A stretch of 64,000 bases of DNA from an uncultured Erythrobacter sp. (GCF_947499705.1 NZ_CANMPJ010000001.1:1709501-1773500); one strand, 5' to 3'. Numbered from the stretch's first letter, positions 9,696-22,395 are shown. Notes: a model not told the origin generated them from the sequence alone. Numbers and translations: made by a program.

Positions 9696-10001
9696 TCACC
9701 AGCTCGACTTCGTCAGACCAGGGATCATGCCCCGGTTGCCGAGTTGACGCAGTTCGATACGGTTGATGCCGAACTTGCGGTAATAGCCGCGTGGGCGGCC
9801 GGTGGTTGCGCAGCGGTTACGCACCCGGGTCGGGTTCGCATTACGCGGAAGTTCAGCCATCTTGAGACGAGCGACGAGGCGCTCGGTTTCGTCAAGCGAC
9901 TTGTCATTCGCGATCGCCTTCAGCTTCTCGTACTTCGCAGCATACTGCTTGACGAGCTTCTTGCGCTTTTCGTTCTTATTGATGGAACTCAGTTTCGCCA
10001 T
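9696..10001 (-). CDS. rpsN: 30S ribosomal protein S14 (zinc-independent form)
   Basis: S14 is a head protein of the small subunit. The 101-residue form has a single cysteine in [18 protein letters not shown] and lacks the CxxC pairs of the short zinc-binding form, so it is the C-minus type. The C-terminal [18 protein letters not shown] is characteristic. It lies between rplE and rpsH. Confidence 0.98.
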   Translation of the reverse strand: MAKLSSINKNEKRKKLVKQYAAKYEKLKAIANDKSLDETERLVARLKMAELPRNANPTRVRNRCATTGRPRGYYRKFGINRIELRQLGNRGMIPGLTKSSW

Positions 10002-10044
10002 GGACTTAAGCTCTCTTGCTTTCTGTTTCTCTTAAGAGGACGGC

Positions 10045-10626
10045 TTACGCCGCCTCTTTCTGTTCTTCGTTAGCTTCGCCCTGGAATGGGAAGCCGAAGA
10101 GACGCAGCAATTCGCGCGCTTCTTCATCGGTTTTCGCGGTGGTGGTCACGATGATGTCCATGCCCCGCACCTTATCGATCTTGTCGTAGCTGATCTCCGG
10201 GAACACGATCTGCTCCTTGAGCCCCATCGCGTAGTTACCGCGACCATCGAACGACTTGGCATTCAGGCCGCGAAAGTCGCGAATACGCGGCATCGCGATC
10301 GTCACCAGACGATCAACAAATTCGTACATGCGTTCACGGCGCAAGGTGACCTTGCAACCGATCGGCATGCCTTCGCGCAGCTTGAACTGAGCGATCGACT
10401 TCTTGGCCTTGGTGATGACCGGCTTCTGACCAGCGATCAGAGCCATTTCCTCAGCAGCAGTCTGGACCTTCTTCTTGTCCTGACTGGCTTCGCCAACACC
10501 CATGTTGAGCGTGACTTTCGCGAGCTTCGGCACTTCAAGACGGTTCTTGTAGCCGAACTTTTCGGTCATCGCCTTGACGATTTCGTCTTCGAACTTCGTC
10601 TTCAGGCGTGGAGTGTAATCAGCCAT
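10045..10626 (-). CDS. rplE: 50S ribosomal protein L5
   Basis: L5 binds 5S rRNA and contacts S13 and the P-site tRNA. From the ATG at 10626 the protein is 193 residues ([12 protein letters not shown]), with the [33 protein letters not shown] (two blocks) and [13 protein letters not shown]-like [18 protein letters not shown] signatures. The start overlaps the end of rplX by 8 bases, suggesting translational coupling. A start five codons upstream lies deeper in rplX and is less likely. Confidence 0.97.
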   Translation of the reverse strand: MADYTPRLKTKFEDEIVKAMTEKFGYKNRLEVPKLAKVTLNMGVGEASQDKKKVQTAAEEMALIAGQKPVITKAKKSIAQFKLREGMPIGCKVTLRRERMYEFVDRLVTIAMPRIRDFRGLNAKSFDGRGNYAMGLKEQIVFPEISYDKIDKVRGMDIIVTTTAKTDEEARELLRLFGFPFQGEANEEQKEAA

Positions 10627-10939
10627 CGATGGTCTCCCCACTCTTCACGGCAACACGCACCTTTTTACCGTCCTTTTCTTCGAAACGGACGCGGGTGGGC
10701 TTGCCATCCTTGGGATCGGCCAGCGCAACTTTCGCAATGTGCATCGGAGCCGGATACCGGTCGATGCCGCCTTGCGGGTTCTGCTGGCTCGGCTTGCGGT
10801 GACGGGCGATCACGTTGATGCCTTCGACAACGACCTTGCCATCTTTTGGCATGACCTGCTGGACAGTGCCGGTGCGGCCCTTGTCCTTGCCCGAAAGCAC
10901 GACGACGCTGTCGCCCTTCTTGATCTTAGCGGATGCCAT
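10619..10939 (-). CDS. rplX: 50S ribosomal protein L24
   Basis: L24 is an assembly-initiating protein of the large subunit. The 106-residue product has the KOW motif ([19 protein letters not shown]) at residues 8-26 and the family block [18 protein letters not shown]. It abuts rplN (one-base gap) and overlaps rplE. Confidence 0.98.
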   Translation of the reverse strand: MASAKIKKGDSVVVLSGKDKGRTGTVQQVMPKDGKVVVEGINVIARHRKPSQQNPQGGIDRYPAPMHIAKVALADPKDGKPTRVRFEEKDGKKVRVAVKSGETIDG

Positions 10940-10940
10940 T

Positions 10941-11309
10941 TCAAAGCACCTCCGGCGCGAGGCTGATGATCTTCATGAAGCCACGGCCGCGAAGTTCACG
11001 AACCACTGGGCCAAAGATACGAGTGCCGATCGGCTCTTCGCTCTTGTTCACGAGAACAGCAGCGTTGCTGTCAAAACGGATCACGCTGCCATCGGGACGA
11101 CGGACGTCCTTCTTGGTGCGAACGATCACGGCGCGGTGTACGTCGCCTTTTTTGACCTTCGCGCGTGGCTGCGCTTCCTTTACGGAAACCACGATCACGT
11201 CGCCAACGGAGGCAAACCGGCGCTTCGAGCCGCCCAGCACTTTAATGCACTGGACGCGCTTTGCGCCGCTATTGTCCGCGACGTCGAGATTGGACTGCAT
11301 CTGGATCAT
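10941..11309 (-). CDS. rplN: 50S ribosomal protein L14
   Basis: L14 forms intersubunit bridges with 16S rRNA helix 14. The 122-residue protein starts [31 protein letters not shown] and ends [13 protein letters not shown], both diagnostic of uL14. A 70-base gap separates it from rpsQ upstream, longer than the neighbouring junctions. Confidence 0.98.
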   Translation of the reverse strand: MIQMQSNLDVADNSGAKRVQCIKVLGGSKRRFASVGDVIVVSVKEAQPRAKVKKGDVHRAVIVRTKKDVRRPDGSVIRFDSNAAVLVNKSEEPIGTRIFGPVVRELRGRGFMKIISLAPEVL

Positions 11310-11379
11310 TGATCCGGTTCCTTCTCTTGGCTTGCCGAGACACCCGAATTTGACCGGGGCCCGGCAGTTCCTACGTCAA

Positions 11380-11670
11380 TTACTGACCTGCCGCCTCGAC
11401 ATCGAGATCGGCTTCGATCGCCTGCGTACCACCGGATACAACCTGGTCCTTCACGGCCCAGGTCTTGGTCTTGGAGATCGGTTTGGTCTCCTCGATCCGG
11501 ACGATATCGCCTACGGAATATTCGTTCTTCTCATCGTGCGCGTGATATTTCTTCGAACGGCGGATGATCTTCCCGTAGAGCGGGTGCTTCACCTTGCGTT
11601 CGACCTTCACGGTCACGGTCTTGTCGGTCTTGTCGGAGGTGACAGTCCCGATCAGGATACGTTTCGGCAT
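11380..11670 (-). CDS. rpsQ: 30S ribosomal protein S17
   Basis: S17 is a primary 16S rRNA binding protein with an OB fold. The 96-residue product starts [21 protein letters not shown] and contains [19 protein letters not shown] and the [18 protein letters not shown] signature. The C terminus is about 12 residues longer than in E. coli and acidic. It follows rpmC by 10 bases. Confidence 0.97.
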   Translation of the reverse strand: MPKRILIGTVTSDKTDKTVTVKVERKVKHPLYGKIIRRSKKYHAHDEKNEYSVGDIVRIEETKPISKTKTWAVKDQVVSGGTQAIEADLDVEAAGQ

Positions 11671-11680
11671 TGTCTACTCC

Positions 11681-11896
11681 TTACGCCTTAGCTTCAGCGG
11701 CCGACTTGGCGGCACGCTCGTTCTGCAGCGTTTTGATCTGCGCAATGGTGCGACGCACGCGGCGGATTTCCGCGGGCTTTTCGAGCTGGTTGGTCGCAGC
11801 CTGAAAGCGCAGGTTGTACTGCTCACGCTTGAGCTCGGTTAGCTCAGCGGACAGCTGGTCATCGGTCTTCGTACGAAGATCTTCGATATCGGCCAT
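11681..11896 (-). CDS. rpmC: 50S ribosomal protein L29
   Basis: L29 lies by the polypeptide exit tunnel, where it helps dock SRP and trigger factor. The 71-residue product has the two-helix pattern [29 protein letters not shown] split across residues 6-35 followed by [17 protein letters not shown]. It starts one base inside the end of rplP. Confidence 0.97.
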   Translation of the reverse strand: MADIEDLRTKTDDQLSAELTELKREQYNLRFQAATNQLEKPAEIRRVRRTIAQIKTLQNERAAKSAAEAKA

Positions 11897-12330
11897 CAGT
11901 TGCCTCCCAGGTGGCTGGTGTCGCCCAGACGAGCAACAACCTTGGTCTTGATTGGAAGCTTCATCGCAGCGCGCTCGAAAGCCATCGCGGCGATGGGGCC
12001 GGGAACACCGTCGAGTTCGAACAGGATGCGGCCCGGCTTTACGCGAGCTGCCCAGTATTCGACCGAGCCCTTGCCCTTACCCTGACGAACTTCGGCAGGC
12101 TTCTTAGACACAGGCACGTCGGGGAAGACGCGGATCCACAGACGACCCTGACGCTTCATTGCACGAGTGATCGCACGGCGAGCCGCTTCGATCTGGCGCG
12201 CAGTCAGGCGCTCGGGTTCAAGAGCCTTGAGACCATAAGAGCCAAAGTTCAGCGTGGTGCCGCCCTTTGCATCGCCTTTGATCTTGCCCTTGAAGGCCTT
12301 GCGATATTTGGTTTTCTTCGGTTGTAGCAT
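11896..12330 (-). CDS. rplP: 50S ribosomal protein L16
   Basis: L16 shapes the A-site of the peptidyl transferase centre. The 144-residue protein starts [19 protein letters not shown] and has the [20 protein letters not shown] and [21 protein letters not shown] signatures. It lies between rpsC (29-base gap) and rpmC. Confidence 0.98.
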   Translation of the reverse strand: MLQPKKTKYRKAFKGKIKGDAKGGTTLNFGSYGLKALEPERLTARQIEAARRAITRAMKRQGRLWIRVFPDVPVSKKPAEVRQGKGKGSVEYWAARVKPGRILFELDGVPGPIAAMAFERAAMKLPIKTKVVARLGDTSHLGGN

Positions 12331-12359
12331 TGTCTCTAACCTATCTCAGCGGTCCTGCC

Positions 12360-13055
12360 TCAGCGGGCGGGACGCACTCCCGAAGTTTGCGATTCCATCA
12401 TCAGGCGGTCCTGTGCGGTCGGATCGTGACCCAGGATTTCGCCTTTGAAGACCCACACCTTGATGCCGATGATGCCGTAAGCGGTCAGCGCTTCGGTTTC
12501 AGCGTAGTCGATGTTGGCACGCAGCGTGTGCAGCGGCACACGGCCTTCGCGGTACTGCTCGACACGGGCGATTTCAGCGCCGCCAAGACGGCCGCCGCAA
12601 ACGATCTTGATGCCTTCAGCACCAAGACGCATGGCGGACTGCATGGCGCGCTTCATCGCACGGCGGAAAGCCACACGGCGAACCAGCTGATCGGCGATAC
12701 CCTGAGCGACGAGCTTCGCGTCGATTTCCGGCTTGCGGATTTCAACGATGTTCAGCTTCACTTCGCTTTCGGTCATGGTCGACAGCTTGGTGCGCAGCTT
12801 TTCAATGTCTGCACCCTTCTTGCCGATGATCACGCCGGGGCGAGCCGCGTAGATCGAGATACGGCACAGCTTGGCTGGACGCTCAATCACCACCTTCGAG
12901 ATCGCTGCCTGCGGCAGGTTCTTGACGATGTATTTGCGGATCTCGATGTCTTCCTTGAGCAGCGCAGCATAATCACGCCCTTCGGCGTACCACCGGCTGT
13001 CCCAGGTGCGGTTGATCTGCAGGCGCAGACCGATCGGATTGCTCTTCTGGCCCAT
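12360..13055 (-). CDS. rpsC: 30S ribosomal protein S3
   Basis: S3 forms part of the mRNA entry tunnel with S4 and S5. The 231-residue product starts [22 protein letters not shown], has the KH RNA-binding domain with [14 protein letters not shown] near residues 74-87, and ends with the S3 C-terminal block [21 protein letters not shown] and GEILGHDPT. It abuts rplV. Confidence 0.98.
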   Translation of the reverse strand: MGQKSNPIGLRLQINRTWDSRWYAEGRDYAALLKEDIEIRKYIVKNLPQAAISKVVIERPAKLCRISIYAARPGVIIGKKGADIEKLRTKLSTMTESEVKLNIVEIRKPEIDAKLVAQGIADQLVRRVAFRRAMKRAMQSAMRLGAEGIKIVCGGRLGGAEIARVEQYREGRVPLHTLRANIDYAETEALTAYGIIGIKVWVFKGEILGHDPTAQDRLMMESQTSGVRPAR

Positions 13056-13056
13056 C

Positions 13057-13440
13057 TTACGCCTCTTCCTCGTCGTGTTCGCGAACCACGATGCGCAGCT
13101 TGCTGAACGGCTTCAGGATGCGGGTCGACTTACCACGGCCACGTGTGTGGAACCGCTTCATGGTGATCGACTTACCGACCGAAGCCTCGGCAACGACAAG
13201 CGCGTCGACGTCGAGATCATGGTTGTTTTCCGCGTTGGCGATCGCAGATGCGAGCACCTTGCTGGCGTCTTTCGCCATCGCCTTCTTGGAGAAGGAGAGG
13301 ATGTTCAAAGCCTCTTCGGCCTTCTTGCCGCGGATCAGCTGAGCCACGAGGTTCAGTTTCTGAGCCGAGCCGCGAATCTGCGTGCCGACTGCCAGAGCCT
13401 CGTTATCCGCTACGCGGCGGGGGGACTTTGCCTTACCCAT
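13057..13440 (-). CDS. rplV: 50S ribosomal protein L22
   Basis: L22 lines the peptide exit tunnel with its long beta-hairpin. The 127-residue product contains the signature [20 protein letters not shown], and the [15 protein letters not shown] helix earlier in the protein. It overlaps rpsS by one base. Confidence 0.98.
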   Translation of the reverse strand: MGKAKSPRRVADNEALAVGTQIRGSAQKLNLVAQLIRGKKAEEALNILSFSKKAMAKDASKVLASAIANAENNHDLDVDALVVAEASVGKSITMKRFHTRGRGKSTRILKPFSKLRIVVREHDEEEA

Positions 13441-13715
13441 TAGCGCTTACCCTTCTTGTCGGCAGCGTGACCGGGGAAGCTGCGTGTAGGCGCAAATTCA
13501 CCGAGCTTGTGACCGACCATTTCTTCCGAAACCGAGACGGGAATGAATTTCTGTCCGTTATAAACGTTGAAGGTCAGCCCAACGAACTGCGGCAGAATAG
13601 TAGAGCGACGCGACCAGGTCTTGATCGGCTTATTGCCACCCGATTCCTGTGCGTCCTCTGCCTTCTTGAGCAGGCTGAGCTCGACAAACGGACCTTTCCA
13701 GACGGAACGTGCCAT
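13440..13715 (-). CDS. rpsS: 30S ribosomal protein S19
   Basis: S19 pairs with S13 in the head of the small subunit. The 91-residue product begins [18 protein letters not shown] and has the [20 protein letters not shown] and [18 protein letters not shown] signatures. It starts 6 bases after rplB. Confidence 0.98.
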   Translation of the reverse strand: MARSVWKGPFVELSLLKKAEDAQESGGNKPIKTWSRRSTILPQFVGLTFNVYNGQKFIPVSVSEEMVGHKLGEFAPTRSFPGHAADKKGKR

Positions 13716-13721
13716 CGTGTC

Positions 13722-14558
<837 letters not shown>

Positions 14559-14566
14559 GATCCGCC

Positions 14567-14875
14567 TCAGATACCGCTTGTGATGTCGATCATCTCGCCA
14601 TCAGCGAGGGTTACGACAGCTTTCTTGAAGTCGGAGCGCTTGTAGGGCTTGCCTCGCCAGCGCTTCGTCTTGCCTTTGGTGACGATGGTGTTCACCGATG
14701 CGACTTTCTTGTCGTAGATCGCCTCAACGGCTTCCTTGATCTGCGGCTTGGTCGCGTCGTTGGACACCTTGAAGACCACCGCATTGTGCTCGGAAGCCAG
14801 CGTCGACTTCTCGGTGATGTGCGGAGCCAAAATCACGTCATAGTGACGCGCGTCTACTTCTTGCTTTTTAGCCAT
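14567..14875 (-). CDS. rplW: 50S ribosomal protein L23
   Basis: L23 sits at the exit tunnel and docks trigger factor and SRP. From the ATG at 14875 the product is 102 residues ([24 protein letters not shown]), with [22 protein letters not shown] and the [16 protein letters not shown] block. The start overlaps the rplD stop by 8 bases (ATGGCTAA), so the longer frame reaching into rplD is rejected. Confidence 0.97.
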   Translation of the reverse strand: MAKKQEVDARHYDVILAPHITEKSTLASEHNAVVFKVSNDATKPQIKEAVEAIYDKKVASVNTIVTKGKTKRWRGKPYKRSDFKKAVVTLADGEMIDITSGI

Positions 14876-15491
14876 TGAAGCGCGCCTCCAGTTTCTCGAC
14901 CGCATCCTTGGTCAGGACCAGCGTGTCGTGGTTGAGAATGTCGTAAACGTTGGCGCCGGCAGCCGGGAGCACGTTCACGCCGACGAGGTTTCCGGCAGCT
15001 TTCTTGAAGCTGTCGTTCACGCTTTCGCCGTCAATGAAGAGCACCTTGCCGTTGTAGCCAGCCTTGTCGAACTGACCCTTAAGAGCCTTCGTCTTCGCGT
15101 CTTTCACGTCAAGACTGTCGACAACAACCAGACCTTCAGCGGCCTTGCTCGAAAGCGCCATCTTCAGGCCGAGTGCACGAACTTTCTTGTTGAGAGACTG
15201 GTTGAAGTCACGCTTGCGCGCGCCGTGTGCCTTACCGCCACCGATAAAGATCGGAGCAGAACGAGCACCGTGACGTGCGCCGCCCGAACCCTTCTGAGCG
15301 CCAAACTTCTTACCGGTGCGAGCCACATCCGAACGCTCACGCGTTGGACGTGCGGTGGCACGGCGATTTTCCAGCTGCCAGGTCACAACCCGGTGCAGGA
15401 TGTCGGCACGCGGGGTCACACCAAAGACAGCATCGTTCAGTTCGATGTCGCCGGATGCTTTCCCGTCGATTTTCTGGACCTTCACCTTCAT
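14868..15491 (-). CDS. rplD: 50S ribosomal protein L4
   Basis: L4 contributes to the exit tunnel constriction and, in some bacteria, represses the S10 operon. The 207-residue product has [19 protein letters not shown] and [23 protein letters not shown], the conserved tunnel loop. It starts 3 bases after rplC. If L4 autoregulation exists here, the 296-base leader before rplC would be a candidate target; that is inference. Confidence 0.97.
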   Translation of the reverse strand: MKVKVQKIDGKASGDIELNDAVFGVTPRADILHRVVTWQLENRRATARPTRERSDVARTGKKFGAQKGSGGARHGARSAPIFIGGGKAHGARKRDFNQSLNKKVRALGLKMALSSKAAEGLVVVDSLDVKDAKTKALKGQFDKAGYNGKVLFIDGESVNDSFKKAAGNLVGVNVLPAAGANVYDILNHDTLVLTKDAVEKLEARFNG

Positions 15492-15494
15492 GGA

Positions 15495-16331
15495 TCAGCC
15501 CTCCTTGTTTTCGTCGCTGGCCGGAGCGTCAGCTGCGGGAGCCTCTGCCTCTGGCGCAGGAGTGTCTGCTGCAGGCGTTTCAGCTGCTGCTTCCACTGCG
15601 GTTTCTTCGACCGGAGTCTCAACCGGCGCAGCTTCTTCAGCTTGCGGGGCGGCGGTTTCGAGGATCGCGGCGGGGAATGGAAGATCGTCGGCAGCGGCGA
15701 GCTTCACAGCATCGCGAACCAGCAACCAGCCATTCTTCGAACCGGGGACCGATCCCTTGATGAAGAGCAAACCGCGTGTCGCGTCCGTACGGACAACTTC
15801 GAGGTTCTGCTGCGTACGCTGGCGATCACCCATGTGACCAGCCATCTTCTTGCCCTTGAACACACGCCCCGGATCCTGACGGTTACCCGTCGAACCGTGC
15901 GAACGGTGTGAGATCGAAACACCGTGGGTGGCGCGCAAACCGCCGAAGCCCCAACGCTTCATAGCGCCGGCAAAGCCTTTACCCTGGGTGTGACCGGTGA
16001 TGTCGACCTTTTGACCGGCGACGAAGTGATCGGCGCTGATTTGCGCTCCGACAGGGGGGAGACCCTCTTCGCTTTCGACCCGGAATTCCGCGACGCGCTT
16101 CTTCAGCGCGACCTCGGCTTTGGCAAAATGCTCGCGTTGCGGCTTTGCCACGTTTTTCTGTTTCGCTTCGCCCGCGCCAAGCTGAACGGCGAAATAGCCG
16201 TCACGCTCTGCGGTGCGGTGGGAGACAACCTGACAGTCTTCCAATGCGAGAACGGTAACCGGCACGTGCCGTCCGTCCTCATGGAAGAGGCGGGTCATCC
16301 CAACCTTCTTTGCGATCACGCCAGTGCGCAT
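15495..16331 (-). CDS. rplC: 50S ribosomal protein L3 with acidic C-terminal extension
   Basis: L3 starts large-subunit assembly. The start ATG at 16331 ([16 protein letters not shown]) is preferred because AGGAG ends 8 bases upstream; an ATG at 16337 is only 2 bases from it. The conserved core runs to about residue 220, with [19 protein letters not shown] and the [21 protein letters not shown] region (read in two blocks). The last 55 residues are a low-complexity Ala/Pro/Glu tail not present in E. coli L3 (209 residues versus 278 here). The tail resembles the S5 N-terminal extension in composition. Confidence 0.95.
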   Translation of the reverse strand: MRTGVIAKKVGMTRLFHEDGRHVPVTVLALEDCQVVSHRTAERDGYFAVQLGAGEAKQKNVAKPQREHFAKAEVALKKRVAEFRVESEEGLPPVGAQISADHFVAGQKVDITGHTQGKGFAGAMKRWGFGGLRATHGVSISHRSHGSTGNRQDPGRVFKGKKMAGHMGDRQRTQQNLEVVRTDATRGLLFIKGSVPGSKNGWLLVRDAVKLAAADDLPFPAAILETAAPQAEEAAPVETPVEETAVEAAAETPAADTPAPEAEAPAADAPASDENKEG

Positions 16332-16627
16332 CGTCATAACTCCTAACAGAGGCACCCCGGCCCATCCGAGGTGCTTGCGGACCCACCTTTCGAGGGATGG
16401 ACCCATTCAACCCAAATTTCATGCATCGCCCCGTCCGGGCTGACTGCTCGTGCAGCCACATGGCCACTTGAGCTAGACGGGGGACGCAGCCCGGGGCTAG
16501 ATGTTTCCGAAGAAACGCCCGGCGGTATCCCTATGTCTTGCCGATCCGCTTGGATCAGCGGGGTCATAAAGAACCCCGAAATTCTCGGCTCGCTTAAGGT
16601 CCTAGCCGAAGGACCGGATCAAATGGC
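16332..16627 (-). other. long intercistronic region between rpsJ and rplC
   Basis: This 296-base stretch holds no convincing gene. Read on the minus strand it contains a small hairpin CGGGGT...ACCCCG, a GATCC...GGATC stem close to it, and the rplC ribosome-binding site at its end. It is by far the longest gap within the otherwise tightly packed S10 segment and may be a structured leader of the rplC-rplD-rplW part. Confidence 0.5.
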
Positions 16628-16939
16628 TTAGGCCAGTTTGATCTCAACATTTACGCCAGCAGCCAGATCGAGCTTCATCAGCGCGTCGACCGTCTGGGCG
16701 TTTGGCTGAACAATGTCCAGCAATCGCTTGTAAGTGCGCACCTCGAACTGCTCTCGCGACTTCTTGTCGATGTGCGGGCCGCGGTTCACGGTGAACTTCT
16801 CAATACGCGTCGGCATGGGAATGGGGCCACGAATAAGAGCACCCGTACGACGCGCGGTGTCTGCAATCTCACCAGTTGCCTGATCAAGAACGCGATGGTC
16901 GAACGCCTTAAGGCGAATACGGATATTCTGTGCTTCCAT
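16628..16939 (-). CDS. rpsJ: 30S ribosomal protein S10
   Basis: S10 is a head protein and also the NusE partner in antitermination. The 103-residue product starts [20 protein letters not shown] and contains [29 protein letters not shown] in two consecutive blocks, all hallmarks of uS10. A promoter-like sequence lies about 140 bases upstream (17080-17108). Confidence 0.98.
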   Translation of the reverse strand: MEAQNIRIRLKAFDHRVLDQATGEIADTARRTGALIRGPIPMPTRIEKFTVNRGPHIDKKSREQFEVRTYKRLLDIVQPNAQTVDALMKLDLAAGVNVEIKLA

Positions 16940-17079
16940 TACCTACACCGATGCGAAAGAGCCAAGGAACGTTTTACCGCTCCCAAAAATAAAAGGCCCA
17001 CCCTGTTTCCCCGGTTTCCCGGACGGGAGGCCCCATGAATTTCGTTGCAACTGAGACGAATCTCCGAAGCGATGGCGCG

Positions 17080-17108
17080 CGTATACGTTCGACTTGGGAT
17101 TCTGGCAA
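17080..17108 (-). promoter_or_regulatory. rpsJ: putative promoter of the S10 segment
   Basis: On the minus strand TTGCCA (17103-17108) is followed after 17 bases by TATACG (17080-17085), in the 415-base gap upstream of rpsJ. Good hexamers and ideal spacing for a sigma70-type promoter; not experimentally supported. The gap otherwise holds hairpins at 17155-17225, 17237-17258 and 17290-17349 and no gene. Confidence 0.5.
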
Positions 17109-17154
17109 CCCCATACACTCACGAAATTACGCGTTTTGTCTGGAGCCGGCTTGA

Positions 17155-17225
17155 CCACCCTCTCCCCCGCCCTTCGCACCCCCATGGTACATCCTCAGGG
17201 GTGCGAAGGGCGGAGGAGAGGGTGG
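17155..17225. repeat. long palindromic repeat (28-bp arms) between tuf and rpsJ
   Basis: Arms 17155-17182 and 17198-17225 are complementary at 27 of 28 positions, separated by a 15-base loop. The arms begin CCACCCTCTCC and end GCGAAGGGCGG-type sequence. Two more long palindromes of similar C-rich/G-rich style occur at 21415-21480 and 24346-24434, suggesting a dispersed repeat family. Confidence 0.85.
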
Positions 17226-17289
17226 CAAGGCAGCGAGGCTTGAATGGATATTCAAGCCGCACCGAACAAAATCACGCCTTACATAAATT

Positions 17290-17349
17290 GGGGCCCGGCT
17301 CTCATGTGAGAACCGGGCCCCGAATTTCGTTTCATCCCGAAGGATGAAA
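17290..17349 (-). terminator. double hairpin directly downstream of tuf
   Basis: Reading away from the tuf stop on the minus strand, an 8-bp hairpin with loop TTCG (17330-17349) is followed by a 14-bp stem (17290-17303 with 17308-17321, one G-U pair, 4-base loop). No long T-run follows, so it may be a partial terminator or an mRNA 3'-end stabiliser. Confidence 0.5.
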
Positions 17350-17354
17350 ACCGC

Positions 17355-18545
17355 TTAGACAGTGATCTTCGAAACCACGCCCGAGCCGACGGTGCGGCCG
17401 CCTTCGCGGATCGCAAAGCGCAGACCTTCGTCCATAGCGATCGGAGCGATCAGCTTGACGTTGATCGTCACGTTGTCGCCAGGCATCACCATTTCGGTGC
17501 CTTCGGGAAGGATCACTTCGCCGGTGACGTCTGTGGTGCGGAAGTAGAACTGCGGACGGTAGTTCGCGAAGAATGGCGTGTGACGGCCGCCTTCGTCCTT
17601 CGACAGGACGTAGACCTCTGCGCTGAATTCCGTGTGCGGGCTAACCGAACCTGGCTTGCACAGCACCTGACCACGCTCAACATCTTCACGGCCAACGCCG
17701 CGGATCAGTGCGCCGATGTTGTCGCCAGCTTCGCCCGAGTCGAGCAGCTTGCGGAACATTTCAACGCCGGTCACAGTTGTCTTCGCAGTGTCCTTGATGC
17801 CGACGATTTCAACTTCGTCGCCAACGTTAACAACGCCGGTTTCAACACGGCCGGTAACAACCGTACCGCGACCCGAGATCGAGAACACGTCTTCGATCGG
17901 CATCAGGAAGTCCTTGTCGACCGGACGATCCGGCTGCGGGATGTGCTCATCGACAGCATCCATCAGAGCCTTGATCGAGTTCGCGCCGATTTCTTCGTCG
18001 CGACCTTCGAGTGCGGCCAGAGCCGAACCCTTGACGATTGGAATATCGTCGCCGTCAAAACCGTATTCGGTCAGCAGTTCACGAACTTCCAGTTCGACGA
18101 GCTCGAGGATTTCCTCATCGTCGACCTGATCAACCTTGTTCATGTACACCACCAGAGCCGGAACACCGACCTGACGTGCGAGCAGGATGTGCTCACGAGT
18201 CTGAGGCATAGGGCCGTCAGCAGCGTTCACAACCAGGATCGCGCCGTCCATCTGGGCAGCACCGGTGATCATGTTCTTCACGTAGTCAGCGTGACCTGGG
18301 CAATCGACGTGCGCGTAGTGGCGCGCAGCAGTTTCATACTCAACGTGTGCGGTCGAGATGGTGATCCCGCGCTCACGCTCTTCAGGAGCCTTGTCGATGT
18401 TCGCAAAGTCAACAGCTTCGCCGCCCGATGCCTCAGCCATCACCTTGGTGATCGCTGCGGTCAGCGTGGTCTTGCCGTGGTCAACGTGACCGATGGTGCC
18501 GACGTTTACGTGCGGCTTGTTCCGCTCAAATTTTTCCTTCGCCAT
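17355..18545 (-). CDS. tuf: translation elongation factor Tu
   Basis: EF-Tu delivers aminoacyl-tRNA to the ribosomal A site using GTP. The 396-residue protein has the P-loop GHVDHGKT (residues 19-26), switch [11 protein letters not shown], the NKVDQVDD guanine-binding motif (NKxD) and the beta-barrel domains with VVTGRVETG. Length and motifs are standard. It lies between fusA and rpsJ, the usual alphaproteobacterial str-S10 junction. No second copy is seen in the window. Confidence 0.98.
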   Translation of the reverse strand: MAKEKFERNKPHVNVGTIGHVDHGKTTLTAAITKVMAEASGGEAVDFANIDKAPEERERGITISTAHVEYETAARHYAHVDCPGHADYVKNMITGAAQMDGAILVVNAADGPMPQTREHILLARQVGVPALVVYMNKVDQVDDEEILELVELEVRELLTEYGFDGDDIPIVKGSALAALEGRDEEIGANSIKALMDAVDEHIPQPDRPVDKDFLMPIEDVFSISGRGTVVTGRVETGVVNVGDEVEIVGIKDTAKTTVTGVEMFRKLLDSGEAGDNIGALIRGVGREDVERGQVLCKPGSVSPHTEFSAEVYVLSKDEGGRHTPFFANYRPQFYFRTTDVTGEVILPEGTEMVMPGDNVTINVKLIAPIAMDEGLRFAIREGGRTVGSGVVSKITV

Positions 18546-18638
18546 TTCTCTAATATACCTTCTGTCTGAGATGATCGTATTGCGGGAGAAAAGGCGGCCC
18601 CGCTGAATCAGGCGCCGCCCCTAGCCTTGCTTGCCTAG

Positions 18639-20771
<2,133 letters not shown>

Positions 20772-20912
20772 ATGCAAATTCCTTAACGTGTAGTGGGAGC
20801 CGCCGTTCGCGGCTGCGCTCCCATATAGTTACGATTGTGACAGGCGAAAGACGGACGCCCGCGCCTGTCCACAATCAACAAGTTACCAGCGGCGTTTCAT
20901 ATCGCCCCGCTG

Positions 20913-21383
20913 TTACCAGCGGTAGTGCGAGAACGCGCGGTTCGCATCCGCCATGCGGTGCGTATCTTCGCGCTTCTTCACCGCGTTGCCGCGATTGTTG
21001 GCCGCATCCATGAGCTCACCCGAGAGGCGTGCCGACATGGTGGTTTCCGGACGGCCGCGCGCCGCGCCGATCATCCAGCGGATCGCAAGTGCCTGAGCAC
21101 GCTCGGGGCGCACTTCGACCGGCACCTGGTACGTTGCACCACCGACACGGCGGCTACGCACTTCGACCTGCGGCTTCACATTGTTGAGCGCTTCGTGGAA
21201 CAGCTGCACCGGATCGGTCTTGGCCTTGGTCTCGACCGTATCGAGGGCACTGTACACGATACCTTCTGCAACGGCCTTCTTACCGTCCAGCATCAGGTTG
21301 TTCATGAATTTCGACAGCACCTGATCACCGAACTTGGGATCAGGCAGGATTTCCCGCTTAGGCGGCTGACGACGACGTGACAT
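20913..21383 (-). CDS. rpsG: 30S ribosomal protein S7
   Basis: S7 nucleates assembly of the 16S rRNA 3' domain and lines the exit site. From the ATG at 21383, with AAGGAG 7 bases upstream, the product is 156 residues ([20 protein letters not shown]), ending in the conserved [14 protein letters not shown] longer open frame upstream reads through the hairpin and is rejected. The last bases of the gene (20912-20922) are duplicated at 20882-20892 just downstream. Confidence 0.98.
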   Translation of the reverse strand: MSRRRQPPKREILPDPKFGDQVLSKFMNNLMLDGKKAVAEGIVYSALDTVETKAKTDPVQLFHEALNNVKPQVEVRSRRVGGATYQVPVEVRPERAQALAIRWMIGAARGRPETTMSARLSGELMDAANNRGNAVKKREDTHRMADANRAFSHYRW

Positions 21384-21414
21384 TCTTCTACTCCTTCGGA
21401 GTGCTTCGGTGCCG

Positions 21415-21480
21415 GCCCACTCCCCCACCCGACCACCCAATGACTTTACCCTGTTTGGGTGGTCGGGTGGGGGAGTGGGC
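21415..21480. repeat. long palindromic repeat (26-bp perfect stem) between rpsL and rpsG
   Basis: Arms 21415-21440 and 21455-21480 are perfect inverted repeats around a 14-base loop. It lies inside the str operon transcript, 32 bases before the rpsG start. The arms are C-rich/G-rich like those at 17155-17225. Confidence 0.9.
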
Positions 21481-21569
21481 TGGTGCCGCAAGGGTCGGAC
21501 GGATGTCCGACCCGCACCAAACAAAAACTAAAACCGTGCCGCCAGCTTAGCGCCAGTGGCACGCACCCA

Positions 21570-21941
21570 TCATTTAGGCCGCTTAGCGCCGTACTTCGAA
21601 CGCGATTGCTTGCGGTCCTTGACCCCTTGCGTATCGAGCACGCCGCGCAGGACGTGGTAGCGAACGCCGGGAAGGTCGCGAACACGGCCGCCGCGGATCA
21701 GCACAACGGAGTGCTCCTGCAGGTTGTGGCCCTCGCCCGGAATGTAGGAGATGACTTCGCGCTGGTTCGTCAGGCGCACCTTGGCGACCTTACGCAGAGC
21801 GGAGTTCGGCTTCTTTGGCGTCGTGGTATAGACGCGGGTGCAAACGCCGCGCTTCTGCGGGTTCTGCTCCATCGCAGGGACCTTTGACTTGGCCTTCTGC
21901 GGAACGCGGCCCTTGCGGACCAGCTGGTTAATCGTCGGCAT
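21570..21941 (-). CDS. rpsL: 30S ribosomal protein S12
   Basis: S12 is at the decoding centre and is the classical streptomycin-resistance locus. From the ATG at 21941 the protein is 123 residues ([20 protein letters not shown]), with [20 protein letters not shown], containing the Lys of the PKKPNSA loop, and [17 protein letters not shown]. The longer upstream frame is non-coding leader. It is the first gene of the str run in this window. Confidence 0.98.
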   Translation of the reverse strand: MPTINQLVRKGRVPQKAKSKVPAMEQNPQKRGVCTRVYTTTPKKPNSALRKVAKVRLTNQREVISYIPGEGHNLQEHSVVLIRGGRVRDLPGVRYHVLRGVLDTQGVKDRKQSRSKYGAKRPK

Positions 21942-22080
21942 ATGAGTCTTTCTCTTCACCGTTATTATCGACCCTTCCGGGCGGGAAACCGGTTCCCACT
22001 TTCCCTGAAGGGATCGACGTGAAGGTGGAACCCAGACCGTTTTGTGAGGAGTGAGGGGTTCGCCGCTTCGCCAACGTGAT

Positions 22081-22147
22081 CTCCTGCGAAAGCAGGAGTC
22101 CAGTCCCGGAGGACTAAGGCATTCTGGGCTCCTGTTTTCACAGGAGC
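22081..22147. repeat. paired-hairpin palindromic element in the rpsL leader
   Basis: Two hairpins, CTCCTGC-GAAA-GCAGGAG (22081-22098) and GCTCCTGT-TTTC-ACAGGAGC (22128-22147), face each other and share the CTCCTG core; together they form an imperfect inverted repeat. The element lies 140-206 bases upstream of rpsL, in the likely 5' leader. It has the look of a dispersed intergenic repeat. Confidence 0.6.
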
Positions 22148-22254
22148 TCACCAAGCAAGCGAGCCTGAAACACTCCACCCAAATCGGCCCTTCGGCCACC
22201 GGGTTACTTTGACGGATGCCTCGCTAAGCGAACCTTCGTGAGAAGGATCGCCCC

Positions 22255-22283
22255 AATAGAAAAGGCCTTACTCATGTGAGCAA
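22255..22283 (-). promoter_or_regulatory. rpsL: putative promoter of the str operon
   Basis: On the minus strand TTGCTC (22278-22283) is followed after 17 bases by TCTATT (22255-22260), about 315 bases upstream of rpsL. The hexamers are moderate matches. It is in the 454-base gap between rpsL and the KAP NTPase gene; that gap otherwise holds only the repeat at 22081-22147 and no supported gene. Confidence 0.35.
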
Positions 22284-22395
22284 GACCTGCGGGACAGGAC
22301 CGGCAATGTTCAGCTCTATTGTCTGAGGGAGCAGCACGCTGGACGCGAACCCTACCCTCGAATGGCGCGGCACTTAGGGGGAAACCACGGAGGGG

